From Streptomyces orinoci (GTDB lineage: Bacteria > Actinomycetota > Actinomycetes > Streptomycetales > Streptomycetaceae), in NCBI RefSeq assembly GCF_003121295.1, contig NZ_PHNC01000031.1, positions 1,242,439-1,306,438 on the forward strand: DNA of 64,000 nucleotides, in the 5' to 3' direction. The notes beneath the pieces were generated by a model. That model searched no databases. It saw only the letters and a program-made list of their open reading frames with translations, and was not told the DNA's origin. Both the position numbers and the translations under genes were made by a program. Position 1 is the stretch's first letter. The number at the start of each line of letters is the position of its first letter. Shown here piece after piece: positions 28,585-37,421 of this stretch.

Positions 28585-28961
28585 CCGAGCGGCTGAACTT
28601 CGGGCGTCTGCTGGGGTATGCGGGACTGCTGGTGCTGGGCGCGCTGGTGGGGTTGGCGGGTTCGCTGGTGCAAGCGGGCTGGTTCCCGGGCGGGTTGCTG
28701 CTCGCGCTGCTCGCCGTCGCCGGGGTGACCTATGGCGGGGTGACCGCCACCGGCACCCGGACCGGCGGCGCGGTGGCCGGGGCCGGCTGGCTGCTGGCGG
28801 TGGTGCTGGCGCTGGGCAACCGGCCGGAGGGAGACTTCCTGTTTCCGGCCGGACTGACCACTTATGTCTTTCTGTTGGGCGGAATGGTGCTCGCTGTGAT
28901 GTGCGCCACGCTTGCCGGACTGCCGCAACCGCGCGGCGGTGCGGGCCGACTTGGCAACTGA
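28581..28961 (+). CDS. DUF6113-type membrane protein
   Basis: 126 residues with about four hydrophobic segments (LLGYAGLLVLGALVGLAGSL, the GGLLLALLAVAGVTYGG region, TGGAVAGAGWLLAVVLAL and TTYVFLLGGMVLAVMC). It matches the small Streptomyces family labelled DUF6113 as I remember it. The ATG overlaps the mshB stop (ATGA), so the two are co-translated, but no role in mycothiol metabolism is known to me. Confidence 0.75.
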   Translation: MTERLNFGRLLGYAGLLVLGALVGLAGSLVQAGWFPGGLLLALLAVAGVTYGGVTATGTRTGGAVAGAGWLLAVVLALGNRPEGDFLFPAGLTTYVFLLGGMVLAVMCATLAGLPQPRGGAGRLGN

Positions 28962-28993
28962 AGTGGTGATTTCCGCCTGAGGTTTCGCCGGTG

Positions 28994-29012
28994 CCGGAAT
29001 ACCGGATTCCGG
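28994..29012 (+). terminator. Possible terminator after mshB-DUF6113
   Basis: Short perfect inverted repeat CCGGAAT / ATTCCGG with a five-base loop, 32 bases after the stop. It is weak compared with the other terminators here. Confidence 0.4.
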
Positions 29013-29180
29013 TCACGGTGGCGCGTCCGGCGGGGTCGGCCGGGGGGTGATCCAGCGGTCGCCGGGTGCGCGACCGTGGTGCCCAGTATGGTGGTGCCGC
29101 CGTCGAGCCCCCCTGACCTTGGGCATGGGCGACCCCTCAAGCGGTCAGAGGGCGGCGGAGAGTAACCGGGAGAACCTGCT

Positions 29181-31514
29181 TTGAGCCGTGAATCTGACAG
29201 TTCGTCCTCTGGGGCCCAGGGGCGCGGTGGCGCCGCGTACCCGTCGGGAACCCCGCCGTACGGAACCGAAGGACAGACGGCGGGCGCCAAGCCGGAGACG
29301 CCGAAGACCGAGACCACGCTGACCACCCGGATCCGGATCAATATCCCGGGTTCGCGGCCCATCCCGCCGGTGGTGATGCGCACCCCGGTCGGTGACGAGG
29401 CGTCGGGTGGCGACGCGTCACAGCAGCAGCAAGGCCGGCAGCAGCCGTCGCAGCCGTCCAAGTCGCAGCCGCCGGGGTCGCCGCAGCAGCGGCCGCAGCA
29501 GCCGGGCCAGGCGCGGCAGCAGGGCGGGGGCGGGCAGCCGGGTGCGAGCGCCGCGTCGCGCGCCCCGGAGCCGCCGGCCGCGCCCGAGCCGGAGCGCCCG
29601 GCGGAGAAGACCGCCACCAGCGACTGGTTCGCGCCCCGTAAACCGGCCGCCGCCACCCCGCCGCCCGCGGCACCCCTGCCGCGCCGCAACCCGCAGGCCG
29701 GCATGCCCGGCGGGGGAGCGCCCGGTGGCGGGGCCGTGGCCGGTGGCGCCGCGTCCGGTCCCAGGCAGCATCCGCCGGTGCCGGGTGACCCCTTCGCGGG
29801 GGCCCCGGCGCAGGGCGGCGGGGCGCCCTGGCCGGGCGACACCGGCTCCCATGGCGCCGGCGCGCCCTGGCCCGGGGAGACCGCACAGCCGCCGGTGCCG
29901 GGTGACCCCTTCGCGGGCGCTCCGGCGCAGGGCGGCGGGGCGCCCTGGCCCTCCGGTCCCGGGACCACCGGCTCGGTGCCGGTACCCGGTGACCCGTTCG
30001 CGGCCGCGCCCGGGCAGGGCGGCGGTGCCTCCTGGTCCCCAACACCGGAGACCACCCAGCAGTTCGCCGCACCGGAGACCACCCAGCAGTTCCCGGCGCC
30101 GGGTCTGCCCGGCCAGGGCCCCAAGCTGCCCTTCCCGGTCCCCGGCGAGCGGACCGACACCCCGCACCAGGGCTTTCCCGCGGTGCCGCCGCCCGGTCCG
30201 GGCGCTCCGGCCCAGGGCGGCCCCGGCGCGGGGGCGCCGCAGGGCGGCAAGAAGCAGGGCCGGAAGAAGGGCGGGCAGCAGCCGGGCGGCAACGCCCAGG
30301 CGAACGCCGCCGCGCAGGCGAACGCCGCCGCCGAGACGCAGGTCGCCGGGATGCCGCCGGTGCCCGCGCCGGGCGGACCGGCCGCGCCCGGTGTGCCCGG
30401 CGTGCCCGGTGCTTCCGGCGCCAAGAAGCCGGTGGACAGCGGTGCGCCCCGGGTGCCGGTGCCCAAGCCCAAGCCCGTATCGGCCGTGCCCAAGCCGCCG
30501 GCCGCGGACGGGGACCAGGCCAAGGTGCCGCCCGCCAAGAGCGCGCCCAAGGCCGCCCCCAAGAAGAAGGGCCGTTCCAAGCTGGTGCTGCTGGGCGGCG
30601 GACTGGTGGCCCTGGTGGGCGTCGCCTATGGCGCCGGTCTGCTGATGGACCACGCCGATGTGCCCCAGGGCACCACCGTGCTGGGCGTGGACATCGGCGG
30701 CAGCTCCAAGGAGCAGGCGGTGCAGAAGCTGGACGCCCGGCTGGGCGACCGGGCCACCGCGCCGCTGAAGGTGTCCATCGGCGGTAAGCAGGCCCAGCTG
30801 AAGCCCTCGGTGGCCGGGCTGTCCATCGACACCCAGGAGACCGTGCGCTCGGTGTCGGGCCGGGACTACAACCCGGTCACCGTGCTGGGCTCGCTGGTCG
30901 GCAGCGGCCGCAAGGCCGAGCCCACCGTGATCACCGACGAGGAGAAGATCACCGCGGCGCTGCAGGCGCTGTCCGGCGAGGCGGGCGGGGCCAAGGACGG
31001 CACCATCCGGTTCGTACCGGGCAAGGCGGTGCCGGTCTATGGCAAGCCGTACCAGGGCCTGGACATGGACAAGGCGGTCAAGGCGATCTCCGACGGGTAT
31101 CGCAAGCGCGCCGAGACCGGCCAGGACACCGTGATCGACCTGCCCAGCTCCGGCCAGCAGCCCAAGGTGAGCAATGCCGAGGTGGACCGGATGATGAAGG
31201 ACTTCGCCGAGCCGGCCATGTCCGGTCTGGTGACCATCCAGACCTCCGACCATCTGCACAGCATCCAGTTCGGCCCGGACCGCTCGCTGCCCAAGATCCT
31301 CTCCGTGAAGGAGGTGGGCGGCAAGCTGGAGGAGAGCTACAACCTGGAGGCGCTCAAGTCGCTCTACGGGCAGGCCTTCGCCGGGGTGATGGTGCAGCGG
31401 GCCGACGGCAAGACGCCGGTCATGCCGCAGGACGTGGTGGGCGCGCTGCGCAAGGCGCTGCGCGGCAGGACACCTGCCGAGCGGGTGGGCATCATCCAGC
31501 TCAACGGGAGCTGA
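29181..31514 (+). CDS. Membrane protein with long disordered N-terminus and peptidoglycan-binding-type (YoaR/VanW-associated) domains
   Basis: 777 residues from a TTG start with GGGAG upstream. Residues 1 to about 465 are low-complexity proline/glycine/alanine/glutamine sequence with internal repeats. A single transmembrane span follows (LVLLGGGLVALVGVAYGAGLL, about residues 467-487). The extracellular part begins VPQGTTVLGVDIGGSSKEQAV and resembles the putative peptidoglycan-binding domain PF12229. No VanW or L,D-transpeptidase domain follows. The topology suggests a cytoplasmic disordered tail tethering a cell-wall-facing domain. It is followed by a hairpin and appears to be a single-gene unit. 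Confidence 0.75.
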   Translation: MSRESDSSSSGAQGRGGAAYPSGTPPYGTEGQTAGAKPETPKTETTLTTRIRINIPGSRPIPPVVMRTPVGDEASGGDASQQQQGRQQPSQPSKSQPPGSPQQRPQQPGQARQQGGGGQPGASAASRAPEPPAAPEPERPAEKTATSDWFAPRKPAAATPPPAAPLPRRNPQAGMPGGGAPGGGAVAGGAASGPRQHPPVPGDPFAGAPAQGGGAPWPGDTGSHGAGAPWPGETAQPPVPGDPFAGAPAQGGGAPWPSGPGTTGSVPVPGDPFAAAPGQGGGASWSPTPETTQQFAAPETTQQFPAPGLPGQGPKLPFPVPGERTDTPHQGFPAVPPPGPGAPAQGGPGAGAPQGGKKQGRKKGGQQPGGNAQANAAAQANAAAETQVAGMPPVPAPGGPAAPGVPGVPGASGAKKPVDSGAPRVPVPKPKPVSAVPKPPAADGDQAKVPPAKSAPKAAPKKKGRSKLVLLGGGLVALVGVAYGAGLLMDHADVPQGTTVLGVDIGGSSKEQAVQKLDARLGDRATAPLKVSIGGKQAQLKPSVAGLSIDTQETVRSVSGRDYNPVTVLGSLVGSGRKAEPTVITDEEKITAALQALSGEAGGAKDGTIRFVPGKAVPVYGKPYQGLDMDKAVKAISDGYRKRAETGQDTVIDLPSSGQQPKVSNAEVDRMMKDFAEPAMSGLVTIQTSDHLHSIQFGPDRSLPKILSVKEVGGKLEESYNLEALKSLYGQAFAGVMVQRADGKTPVMPQDVVGALRKALRGRTPAERVGIIQLNGS
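29775..30040 (+). repeat. Intragenic repeats encoding PVPGDPFAGAPAQGGGAPWP
   Basis: Three copies of a roughly 20-residue unit start at 29775, 29892 and 29979 (residues 199, 238 and 267). The first two are nearly identical at the DNA level and the third has drifted. A short ETTQQF duplication follows near 30049. Confidence 0.85.
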
Positions 31515-31545
31515 CGGCCGTCGCCGGACGAGCCGGCGGCCGTCA
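31512..31545 (+). terminator. Terminator after the gene at 29181-31514
   Basis: Inverted repeat TGACGGCCG (31512-31520, containing the stop codon TGA) and CGGCCGTCA (31537-31545), with additional pairing possible inside the loop. Confidence 0.65.
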
Positions 31546-31549
31546 ACGG

Positions 31550-31581
31550 GCGCCGGGCATGACAGATGTCATGCCCGGCGC
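31550..31581 (+). promoter_or_regulatory. Perfect palindrome, candidate operator for the exporter/two-component operon
   Basis: 15 bases either side of a two-base centre (arms GCGCCGGGCATGACA and TGTCATGCCCGGCGC). The core ATGACAgaTGTCAT is a typical response-regulator-like dyad. It lies 51 bases upstream of the ABC gene and right after the previous terminator, so it could be an operator, an extra terminator, or both. Confidence 0.6.
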
Positions 31582-31631
31582 ACGACGCCCGACACTGCAC
31601 AGGCGGCCCGCCGTCCCCCGAAGATGGACGC

Positions 31632-32591
31632 ATGACCACGACAGCTTCCACGTTCACGGGGGACGAGCGGCGTACGGGCGGGGCACCCGTCGTCAGCTTC
31701 GCGAACGTCAATAAGAGCTATGGCGCCGTCCAGGCCGTAGCCGACCTCAATATCGAGCTCCATCCCGGCGAGACCGTCGCCCTGCTGGGCCCCAATGGCG
31801 CGGGCAAGTCCTCCACGCTGGACCTGCTGCTGGGACTGCGCAACCCGGACTCCGGCACGGTCCGGCTGTTCGGCACCACCCCGCAGCGCGCCATCGAGCA
31901 GGGCAAGGTCGGGGCGATGCTGCAGAGCGGCAGCCTGATGGAGGAGGTCCGGGTCCGCGAGATCATCAAGCTGGCCTGTGATCTGCACCCGCGCGCCTAC
32001 CCGGTGGAGCAGGTGCTGGAGCAGGCGGGCATCACCGAGATCGCCGACCGTCTGGTCAACAAGCTCTCCGGCGGCCAGGAGCAGCGGGTGCGGTTTGCGA
32101 TGGCGACCGCCGGGGCCAATGAGCTGATCGTGCTGGACGAGCCCACCACCGGGATGGATGTGACGTCCCGTCAGCAGTTCTGGGGCGCCATGCGCCGGCA
32201 GGCCGACGAGGGCCGGGCGATCCTCTTTGCCACCCACTATCTGGAGGAGGCGGACGCGATCGCCGACCGGGTGATCGTGCTGCACCGCGGCCGGGTGCTG
32301 GCCGACGGCTCCGCCGCCGAGATCAAGGCCCGGGCCGGTGCCCGGAAGATCTCCTTCGATCTGGACGGGGAGCTCCCCGAGGCCGAGCTGCGGCAGCTGC
32401 CGGCCCTGGCCGGGCTGTCGATGGCCGGCCGTACTGTGCGGATACAGTCCCACGACCCGGACGCCACCGTGCACGCCGTCTACCGGCTGGGCCTCTACCC
32501 CCGCAATCTCGAGGTCGCGGGCCTGGGCCTGGAGCAGGCCTTTATCGCCATCACCGACGCCGCGACCGCCGAGGAGGGCGGGGCCCGATGA
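31632..32591 (+). CDS. ABC-2 exporter, ATP-binding protein
   Basis: 319 residues, CcmA/DrrA type. Walker A GPNGAGKS, Q loop, signature LSGGQEQR, Walker B LIVLDEPTTGMD, and the H-loop histidine in ATHYLEEAD. A C-terminal accessory segment of about 80 residues follows. The ATG at 31632 is chosen over an upstream in-frame start at 31566 because the latter lies within the palindrome. It is the first gene of a four-gene cluster with its membrane partner, a sensor kinase and a response regulator, the usual layout of self-regulated drug or lipid exporters. Confidence 0.93.
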   Translation: MTTTASTFTGDERRTGGAPVVSFANVNKSYGAVQAVADLNIELHPGETVALLGPNGAGKSSTLDLLLGLRNPDSGTVRLFGTTPQRAIEQGKVGAMLQSGSLMEEVRVREIIKLACDLHPRAYPVEQVLEQAGITEIADRLVNKLSGGQEQRVRFAMATAGANELIVLDEPTTGMDVTSRQQFWGAMRRQADEGRAILFATHYLEEADAIADRVIVLHRGRVLADGSAAEIKARAGARKISFDLDGELPEAELRQLPALAGLSMAGRTVRIQSHDPDATVHAVYRLGLYPRNLEVAGLGLEQAFIAITDAATAEEGGAR

Positions 32592-33328
32592 ACACCCTGA
32601 TCAAGCTTGAGGTCGCGCGCACCCTGCGCAACAAGAAGTTCATGTTCTTCTCGCTGCTCTACCCGGTGCTGCTCTATCTGATGATCTCGGCCGGGGTGAA
32701 GACCGACTCCCCGGTGGGCGACACCAAGCTGAGCTTCGCGCTGCTCTATATGGTCTCCATGGCCTCCTTCGGCGCCATCACCTCGGTCCTGGTGGGCAAC
32801 AGCGAGCGGATAGCCAAGGAGCGGGAGAAGGGCTGGACGCGCCAGCTGCGGCTGACCGCGCTGCCGGGCCACGGCTATGTGCTGGCGAAGATCGCCTCGG
32901 CCGCGGTGGTCACCCTCCCGTCCATCCTGGTGGTCTTCGCCTCCGCCGCCGCGGTCAAGGGCGTCCGGCTGGAGACCTGGCAGTGGCTGGCCCTGACCGG
33001 CACCATCTGGGCGGGCAGCTGTGTCTTCGCGGCGCTGGGCGTGGCCATCGGCTACGCGGCCACCGGTGACGCGGTACGGCCCATCGCGATGATCGTCTAC
33101 TTCGGCCTGTCCATCCTGGGCGGCCTGTGGTTCCCCTCCACCAGGTTCCCCAGCTGGCTGAAGCACATCGCCGAGTACGTCCCCACGCATGCCTACGCCG
33201 GTCTCGGCCAGGCCATCGAGCGCGGTGACACCCCGGGCGGCAAGGACCTCGTCATCCTGGTCGGCTACCTGCTGATCTTCGCCGGTGCGGCCGCCTGGCT
33301 GTACCGCAGGGACACCCACAAGAGCTGA
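32588..33328 (+). CDS. ABC-2 exporter, membrane permease
   Basis: 246 residues with six predicted spans: FFSLLYPVLLYLMISAG, then MVSMASFGAITSVLVG, the VVTLPSILVVFASAAAV segment, GTIWAGSCVFAALGVAIG, MIVYFGLSILGGLWFPS and ILVGYLLIFAGAAAWLY. The FPSWLKHIAEYVPTHAYA motif before the last span is characteristic of ABC-2 permeases. The start overlaps the ATPase stop (ATGA). Its substrate is unknown. Confidence 0.92.
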   Translation: MNTLIKLEVARTLRNKKFMFFSLLYPVLLYLMISAGVKTDSPVGDTKLSFALLYMVSMASFGAITSVLVGNSERIAKEREKGWTRQLRLTALPGHGYVLAKIASAAVVTLPSILVVFASAAAVKGVRLETWQWLALTGTIWAGSCVFAALGVAIGYAATGDAVRPIAMIVYFGLSILGGLWFPSTRFPSWLKHIAEYVPTHAYAGLGQAIERGDTPGGKDLVILVGYLLIFAGAAAWLYRRDTHKS

Positions 33329-33347
33329 CCGGAACGGGTACGAGTCC

Positions 33348-34586
33348 ATGGTGAACAGCGGGAACGCGGGGCTGTCGGACAGCGGCTATCTGCGGGTGGG
33401 CCTGCCGCCGGAGAACCGCCGGCAGGCCGTGGCCAAGGCGTGCTGGGCGATGCTGTATCTGTCGTATCTCGCCATCACCGTCTCCGACCTGACCAGCGGA
33501 CGGCACTCCGCGCCCGCCACCGTGCTGGGCGGGCTGGGCCTGGCCGCCTATCTGGCCGGCTACGCCTATGTGCTGTTCAGCCGGCGGCCCGTCGGCCGGA
33601 TCGCCAGCCCCAAACTGGTGGTGCTGGGCGGGCTGTTCGCGCTGAGTGTGCTGCTGACGGTCACCATGGGCGGGGCGTGGCTGCCGCTGATGGTGTACGT
33701 GGCGGTCTCCAGTGGGGTGCTGCTGCCGTTCAAGTGGGGCATCCGGGCGGTGGTCGCCATCGCCCTCATCACCGGGGGGCTCGGCCTGCTCTCCGGCCTG
33801 GAGCCGCAGGTCAACGGGTGGATCGTGATGTCGCTGCTGCTGAGCGGCGCCGGGATGGCGGCGGTGGCACAGATGGGACGGACCATGCGCGAACTGCGCG
33901 AGGCCCGGGCCACGGTGGCCCACCTGGCTGCCAATGAGGAACGGCTGCGGCTGGCCCGGGACCTGCACGATCTGCTGGGCCACTCGCTGTCGCTGATCAC
34001 CCTCAAGAGCGAGCTGGCCGGGCGGATGCTGCCGGACGCCCCCGAGCGGGCCGCCCAGCAGGTGGCCGACATCGAACGGGTCAGCCGGCAGGCCCTGGTG
34101 GACGTACGGGAGGCGGTGAGCGGCTTTCGCCGCCCCACCCTGGGCGGTGAACTCGCCCATGCCCGGACCGCCCTGGCCGCCGCCGGGATCATCGCCGACC
34201 TGAGCCGGGCACCGGACCGGCACCCGGACCTGGCGCCGGACGCGGAGGGCGCGCTGGCCTGGGCGCTGCGCGAGGCGGTGACCAATGTGGTGCGGCACAG
34301 CGGCGCCCGGCGCTGTGCGGTGGAACTGGCCGAGGAGGCCGATGAGTTGTGCCTGACCGTCACCGATGACGGGCGCGGCCCGGAGCGTCCGCATGGCAAC
34401 GGCCTTACCGGACTGGCGGAACGGCTGGCGCTGACGGACGGACGGCTGCAGACCGGCCGGGCGGCGCGCGGCGGCTTCCGGCTGCGGGCCTGGGTGCCGC
34501 TGAGCCGGCGGGTGCCGGCGGAGCCGGGGGAGGGGGCCGGTGAGGGGGCGTCGGCGGGGGAGGGGGCCGCCGACGCCCGGCCGTGA
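33348..34586 (+). CDS. DesK-type sensor histidine kinase
   Basis: 412 residues. Five or so N-terminal spans (about residues 25-165) are followed by the HisKA_3 dimerisation helix with the phospho-accepting histidine in ARDLHDLLGHSLSLI, then an HATPase_c domain with the N box EAVTNVVRHS and the G1 box VTDDGRGP. Kinases of this type sense membrane state or an exported lipid/antibiotic. The gene is 19 bases after the permease gene and 46 bases before the response regulator. The C-terminal 25 residues are glycine/glutamate/alanine-rich. Confidence 0.92.
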   Translation: MVNSGNAGLSDSGYLRVGLPPENRRQAVAKACWAMLYLSYLAITVSDLTSGRHSAPATVLGGLGLAAYLAGYAYVLFSRRPVGRIASPKLVVLGGLFALSVLLTVTMGGAWLPLMVYVAVSSGVLLPFKWGIRAVVAIALITGGLGLLSGLEPQVNGWIVMSLLLSGAGMAAVAQMGRTMRELREARATVAHLAANEERLRLARDLHDLLGHSLSLITLKSELAGRMLPDAPERAAQQVADIERVSRQALVDVREAVSGFRRPTLGGELAHARTALAAAGIIADLSRAPDRHPDLAPDAEGALAWALREAVTNVVRHSGARRCAVELAEEADELCLTVTDDGRGPERPHGNGLTGLAERLALTDGRLQTGRAARGGFRLRAWVPLSRRVPAEPGEGAGEGASAGEGAADARP

Positions 34587-34620
34587 CCGTGCGCCGTACG
34601 GTGGCGCCGCGCAGGCCCCC

Positions 34621-34626
34621 TACCCT
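34621..34626 (+). promoter_or_regulatory. Candidate -10 box for leaderless response-regulator mRNA
   Basis: TACCCT ends six bases before the GTG at 34633. It lies at the end of the kinase gene region and would allow the regulator to be made independently of the operon. Confidence 0.4.
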
Positions 34627-34632
34627 GTCTCC

Positions 34633-35274
34633 GTGACAGCTCAGCCGGTCGGTACCGCCCATCAGCGGACCATTCGCGTCCTCCTCGCCGAGGACCAGTC
34701 CATGGTCCGCGAGGCCCTGGCGGCCCTGCTGGGGCTGGAGGGTGACATCGAGGTCGTGGTCCAGGTGGCCCGCGGCGACGAGGTGCTGGACGCGGTCCGG
34801 CGCACTCCGGTGGATGTGGCGCTGCTGGACATCGAGATGCCCGGGGCGACCGGTCTGGAGGCGGCCGAACTGCTGCGCGCGGAGCGGCCGGAGCTGAAGG
34901 TGGTGATCCTGACGACCTTCGGCCGGCCCGGCTATCTGCGCCGGGCCATGGAGGCCGGGGCGGCGGGCTTCCTGGTCAAGGACGCCCCGGCGGCGCAACT
35001 GGCGGACGCGCTGCGGCGGGTGCTGCGGGGGGAACGGGTCATCGATCCCACGCTGGCGGTGGCCGCGCTGACGGAGGGCGCGAATCCGCTGACGGAGCGG
35101 GAGCGGGCGGTGTTGTCCGCGGCGGCGGGTGGGGGTACGAATGCGGAGATCGCTGCGGTGCTGCACCTTTCTCATGGCACGGTGCGCAATTACCTCTCCA
35201 CGGCCATCCAGAAAACCGGCGCCCGCAACCGGGCCGACGCGGCCCGCATCGCCCACGAAAAGGGCTGGCTGTAG
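34633..35274 (+). CDS. DesR/NarL-family response regulator
   Basis: 213 residues. The receiver domain has the acidic pair in LLAEDQS, phospho-acceptor aspartate in VALLDIEMPG, threonine in ILTTFG and lysine in FLVKDAP. The LuxR-type helix-turn-helix covers LTERERAVLSAAAGG to NYLSTAIQKTGARN. Start GTG 34633; the frame extends upstream into the kinase gene but without support. It probably controls the exporter operon through the palindrome at 31550-31581. A dispersed 3'-end repeat follows. Confidence 0.93.
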   Translation: MTAQPVGTAHQRTIRVLLAEDQSMVREALAALLGLEGDIEVVVQVARGDEVLDAVRRTPVDVALLDIEMPGATGLEAAELLRAERPELKVVILTTFGRPGYLRRAMEAGAAGFLVKDAPAAQLADALRRVLRGERVIDPTLAVAALTEGANPLTERERAVLSAAAGGGTNAEIAAVLHLSHGTVRNYLSTAIQKTGARNRADAARIAHEKGWL

Positions 35275-35285
35275 CGCGCCCCTCC

Positions 35286-35360
35286 CGGCGCCGGGTGCGC
35301 CCCGTCAGGGGCGCGGGGAACTGCGCGATCAGCCACCCACGGCCTGCGGCCGAACGGCAA
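35286..35360 (+). repeat. Dispersed 3'-end hairpin element, copy 4
   Basis: A GCGCCCCGTCAGGGGCGC hairpin is followed by GGGGAACTGCGCGATCAGCC and a GGCCTGCGGCC tail. It is in the plus orientation directly after the response-regulator stop. Confidence 0.7.
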
Positions 35361-35430
35361 CGGTCGCCGGCAGACGCCGTCTCGTCGCCGGGTGCGGCCC
35401 GGTGGGCAGGACGTGGTGCCCGCGCAAAAA

Positions 35431-36276
35431 TCAGTTGAGCATCGCCCGCGCGGCCAGCGCCTGGTGGCGGACCGTCTCCGCCATTTCCGGCCGCACCGTG
35501 GCCAACAGCCGCGCGTACTCCTCCAGTTCCCGCGCCCCCCGCATGAACTCACCGCGCTCCACCAGCAGTTCGGCATGCTCATAGCGCAACCGCGCCGGAT
35601 GGCTGGGCAGCAGCAGGGACAGCTCCACCGCCCAGAGCTGGACACCGCTCCGCTCGGGACGGGCGGCGGCCCAGGCGCGGATGTTGTTGAGCACCCGCAG
35701 CACGATCTCCAGCGGATCCGCGGGGGAGAACGCCGAGGCCGACAGCGGGGTCCCGGTGGTCCCCGCGACCAGCTGCCCCGCCTCCTCCTCGGTCAGCAGC
35801 CGCCCGCCGTCGAAGGGATCGGCCAGCGCGTGCTCCCCGTAGGGGTCGCCGAAGCCGACCACGAAGTGGCCGGGCAGCGCCACCCCGTACACCGGCGCCC
35901 CGGCCCGCCGGGCCACCTCCAGCCACACCACCGACAGCAGAATCGGCAGTCCCCGCCGCCGCCTGAGCACCTGGTCCAGCAGCGAGGACTCCAGCCGCCG
36001 GTACTCCGCCGGGGTGCCATGGAAGCCACAGTCCACCCCCAGCAGCTTCGCCAGCGCCGCCGCCCAGCGGGTGGGCTCGGCCCAGCGGCCCAGCGCGGGC
36101 AGCAGTCCGGCCAGCCGGTCCAGTTCCATCTGGACCGCGTCGAAACCGGACTCGTCCAGCTCCGGCTCCGCCTCCGCGGCGATCAGCAGGCACAGCAGGG
36201 CCAGGTCCGGCCGCTCGTCCCGGGCGGCCTCGGCGAAACGCTTGCGGTTGGTGCTGTCAGTCATCCCCGCCGTCAT
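35431..36276 (-). CDS. SirB1-family transglutaminase-like/TPR protein
   Basis: 281 residues. The central region RRRRGLPILLSVVWLEVARR, PVYGVALPGHFVVGF and HALADPFDGG is the SirB1 (transglutaminase-like 2) signature; the C-terminal third (LLLPSHPARLRYEHAELLVE onwards) looks like tetratricopeptide helices. Its biochemical role is not established. The ATG at 36276 overlaps the stop of the acetyltransferase gene as ATGA; an alternative ATG is at 36264. The gene converges on the response-regulator unit. Confidence 0.88.
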   Translation of the reverse strand: MTAGMTDSTNRKRFAEAARDERPDLALLCLLIAAEAEPELDESGFDAVQMELDRLAGLLPALGRWAEPTRWAAALAKLLGVDCGFHGTPAEYRRLESSLLDQVLRRRRGLPILLSVVWLEVARRAGAPVYGVALPGHFVVGFGDPYGEHALADPFDGGRLLTEEEAGQLVAGTTGTPLSASAFSPADPLEIVLRVLNNIRAWAAARPERSGVQLWAVELSLLLPSHPARLRYEHAELLVERGEFMRGARELEEYARLLATVRPEMAETVRHQALAARAMLN

Positions 36277-37307
36277 CCCCGCTGTCCGTCATCCCCGCCG
36301 TCCGTGCCCGTGGTCTCCGGCGTCCGGTAGTGGTAGGCGGACAGCGTCCGGAAGCCGAGCCGGTCGTACAGCGCGGCCGCGCCGTCGTTGCCCGTCTCCA
36401 CCTGGAGGTACGCGGCCGAGGCGCCCTCCTGGAGCGCCTGCCGGGCCAGCCGCGCCATTACCAGTGTGCCCAGTCCCTGCCGCCGGGCGTCACCGGCAAC
36501 GTGCAGGGCGGCGAACCCCGCCCAGCGTCCGTCGGTCACACAGCGGGCTATCGCGGCCGGGCCCTGATCGCCCGGCACGGTGGCGAACCACACCGAGGGC
36601 CCGCCGGTGAGCACCGCCCGGGCGGCGTCCCCGGCGGCGCCCCGGCCGTAGGCCGCGAGCCAGGCCGCGTCCGGCTCCCGGCTCAGCTCCACCGGCCGCT
36701 CTCCGCCCTCCGGCTCCGCGTCGGCGATCGGGGCCAGCGCGGCGGTACGCAGCAGCGCATGCCGCTCCGCCCGCCAGCCGCGCCCGGCCAGCTCCTGGTC
36801 CAGGGCCCGGTCGAAGGCCGGATCCCCGGTGCCCACCTGGAAGCGCGGGGGCAGCCCCCGCTCCGCGTACCACTCGGTCACCCGGTCCACCGCCGCCGGC
36901 AGCGGCAGTCCGCAATCGCCCAGCGGCAGCACGGAGTTGGCGCGGGCGGTGAAGCCGCCGGCCGCCCGCAGGATCCACTCGCCCAGCCGCCCGGTCTCCA
37001 CCGGAGGCCAGCCGCGTGTGGCGACGCGCAGCAGCTCCGGTACGCTCGCGGCCGGACCGCGCCGCCGCGGCGGGGTGGGCGGCACCACCTTCCCCGCCAC
37101 CAGGGCGGCCTCGGCGATCTCCACCGTCTCGCCGTCCCGGCGTGTGACGCACAGCACACCGCCGCTCCAGGAAGTGAGCACCCCCACGGTGTCGGTGAAC
37201 CGCTCCGGGGATCCGCGGCGGTCGTTCAGTGACCGCACTGACACCCTTTTTCCCACATCAGCCGCATTGATCCGCACTTCGAGCCGTCCGCCCGTGGTGA
37301 ATTCCAC
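36273..37307 (-). CDS. GNAT acetyltransferase with N-terminal SH3-like domain (Rv0428c-like)
   Basis: 344 residues from GTG 37307. The first 75 residues (VGKRVSVRSLND, VLTSWSGGVLCVTRRDG) look like the SH3-like barrel found in the actinobacterial Rv0428c family. A middle domain follows (GEWILRAAGGFTARANSVLP). The C-terminal GNAT domain has the acetyl-CoA loop DARRQGLGTLVMARLA, then YLQVETGNDGAAALYDRLGF. The substrate is unknown. It is co-translated with the SirB1-like gene downstream and divergent from the ferredoxin gene. Confidence 0.88.
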   Translation of the reverse strand: MEFTTGGRLEVRINAADVGKRVSVRSLNDRRGSPERFTDTVGVLTSWSGGVLCVTRRDGETVEIAEAALVAGKVVPPTPPRRRGPAASVPELLRVATRGWPPVETGRLGEWILRAAGGFTARANSVLPLGDCGLPLPAAVDRVTEWYAERGLPPRFQVGTGDPAFDRALDQELAGRGWRAERHALLRTAALAPIADAEPEGGERPVELSREPDAAWLAAYGRGAAGDAARAVLTGGPSVWFATVPGDQGPAAIARCVTDGRWAGFAALHVAGDARRQGLGTLVMARLARQALQEGASAAYLQVETGNDGAAALYDRLGFRTLSAYHYRTPETTGTDGGDDGQRG

Positions 37308-37421
37308 AGCTCTGCCCGCCCCTCTTGTTCGTCAAGTGCCCGGGAACGGAGATACTAGGTGTGGGCATCGACGACGCCGCGCTCCCGCGCGAGATGACCC
37401 CTACCGAGGAGGAACGACAGC

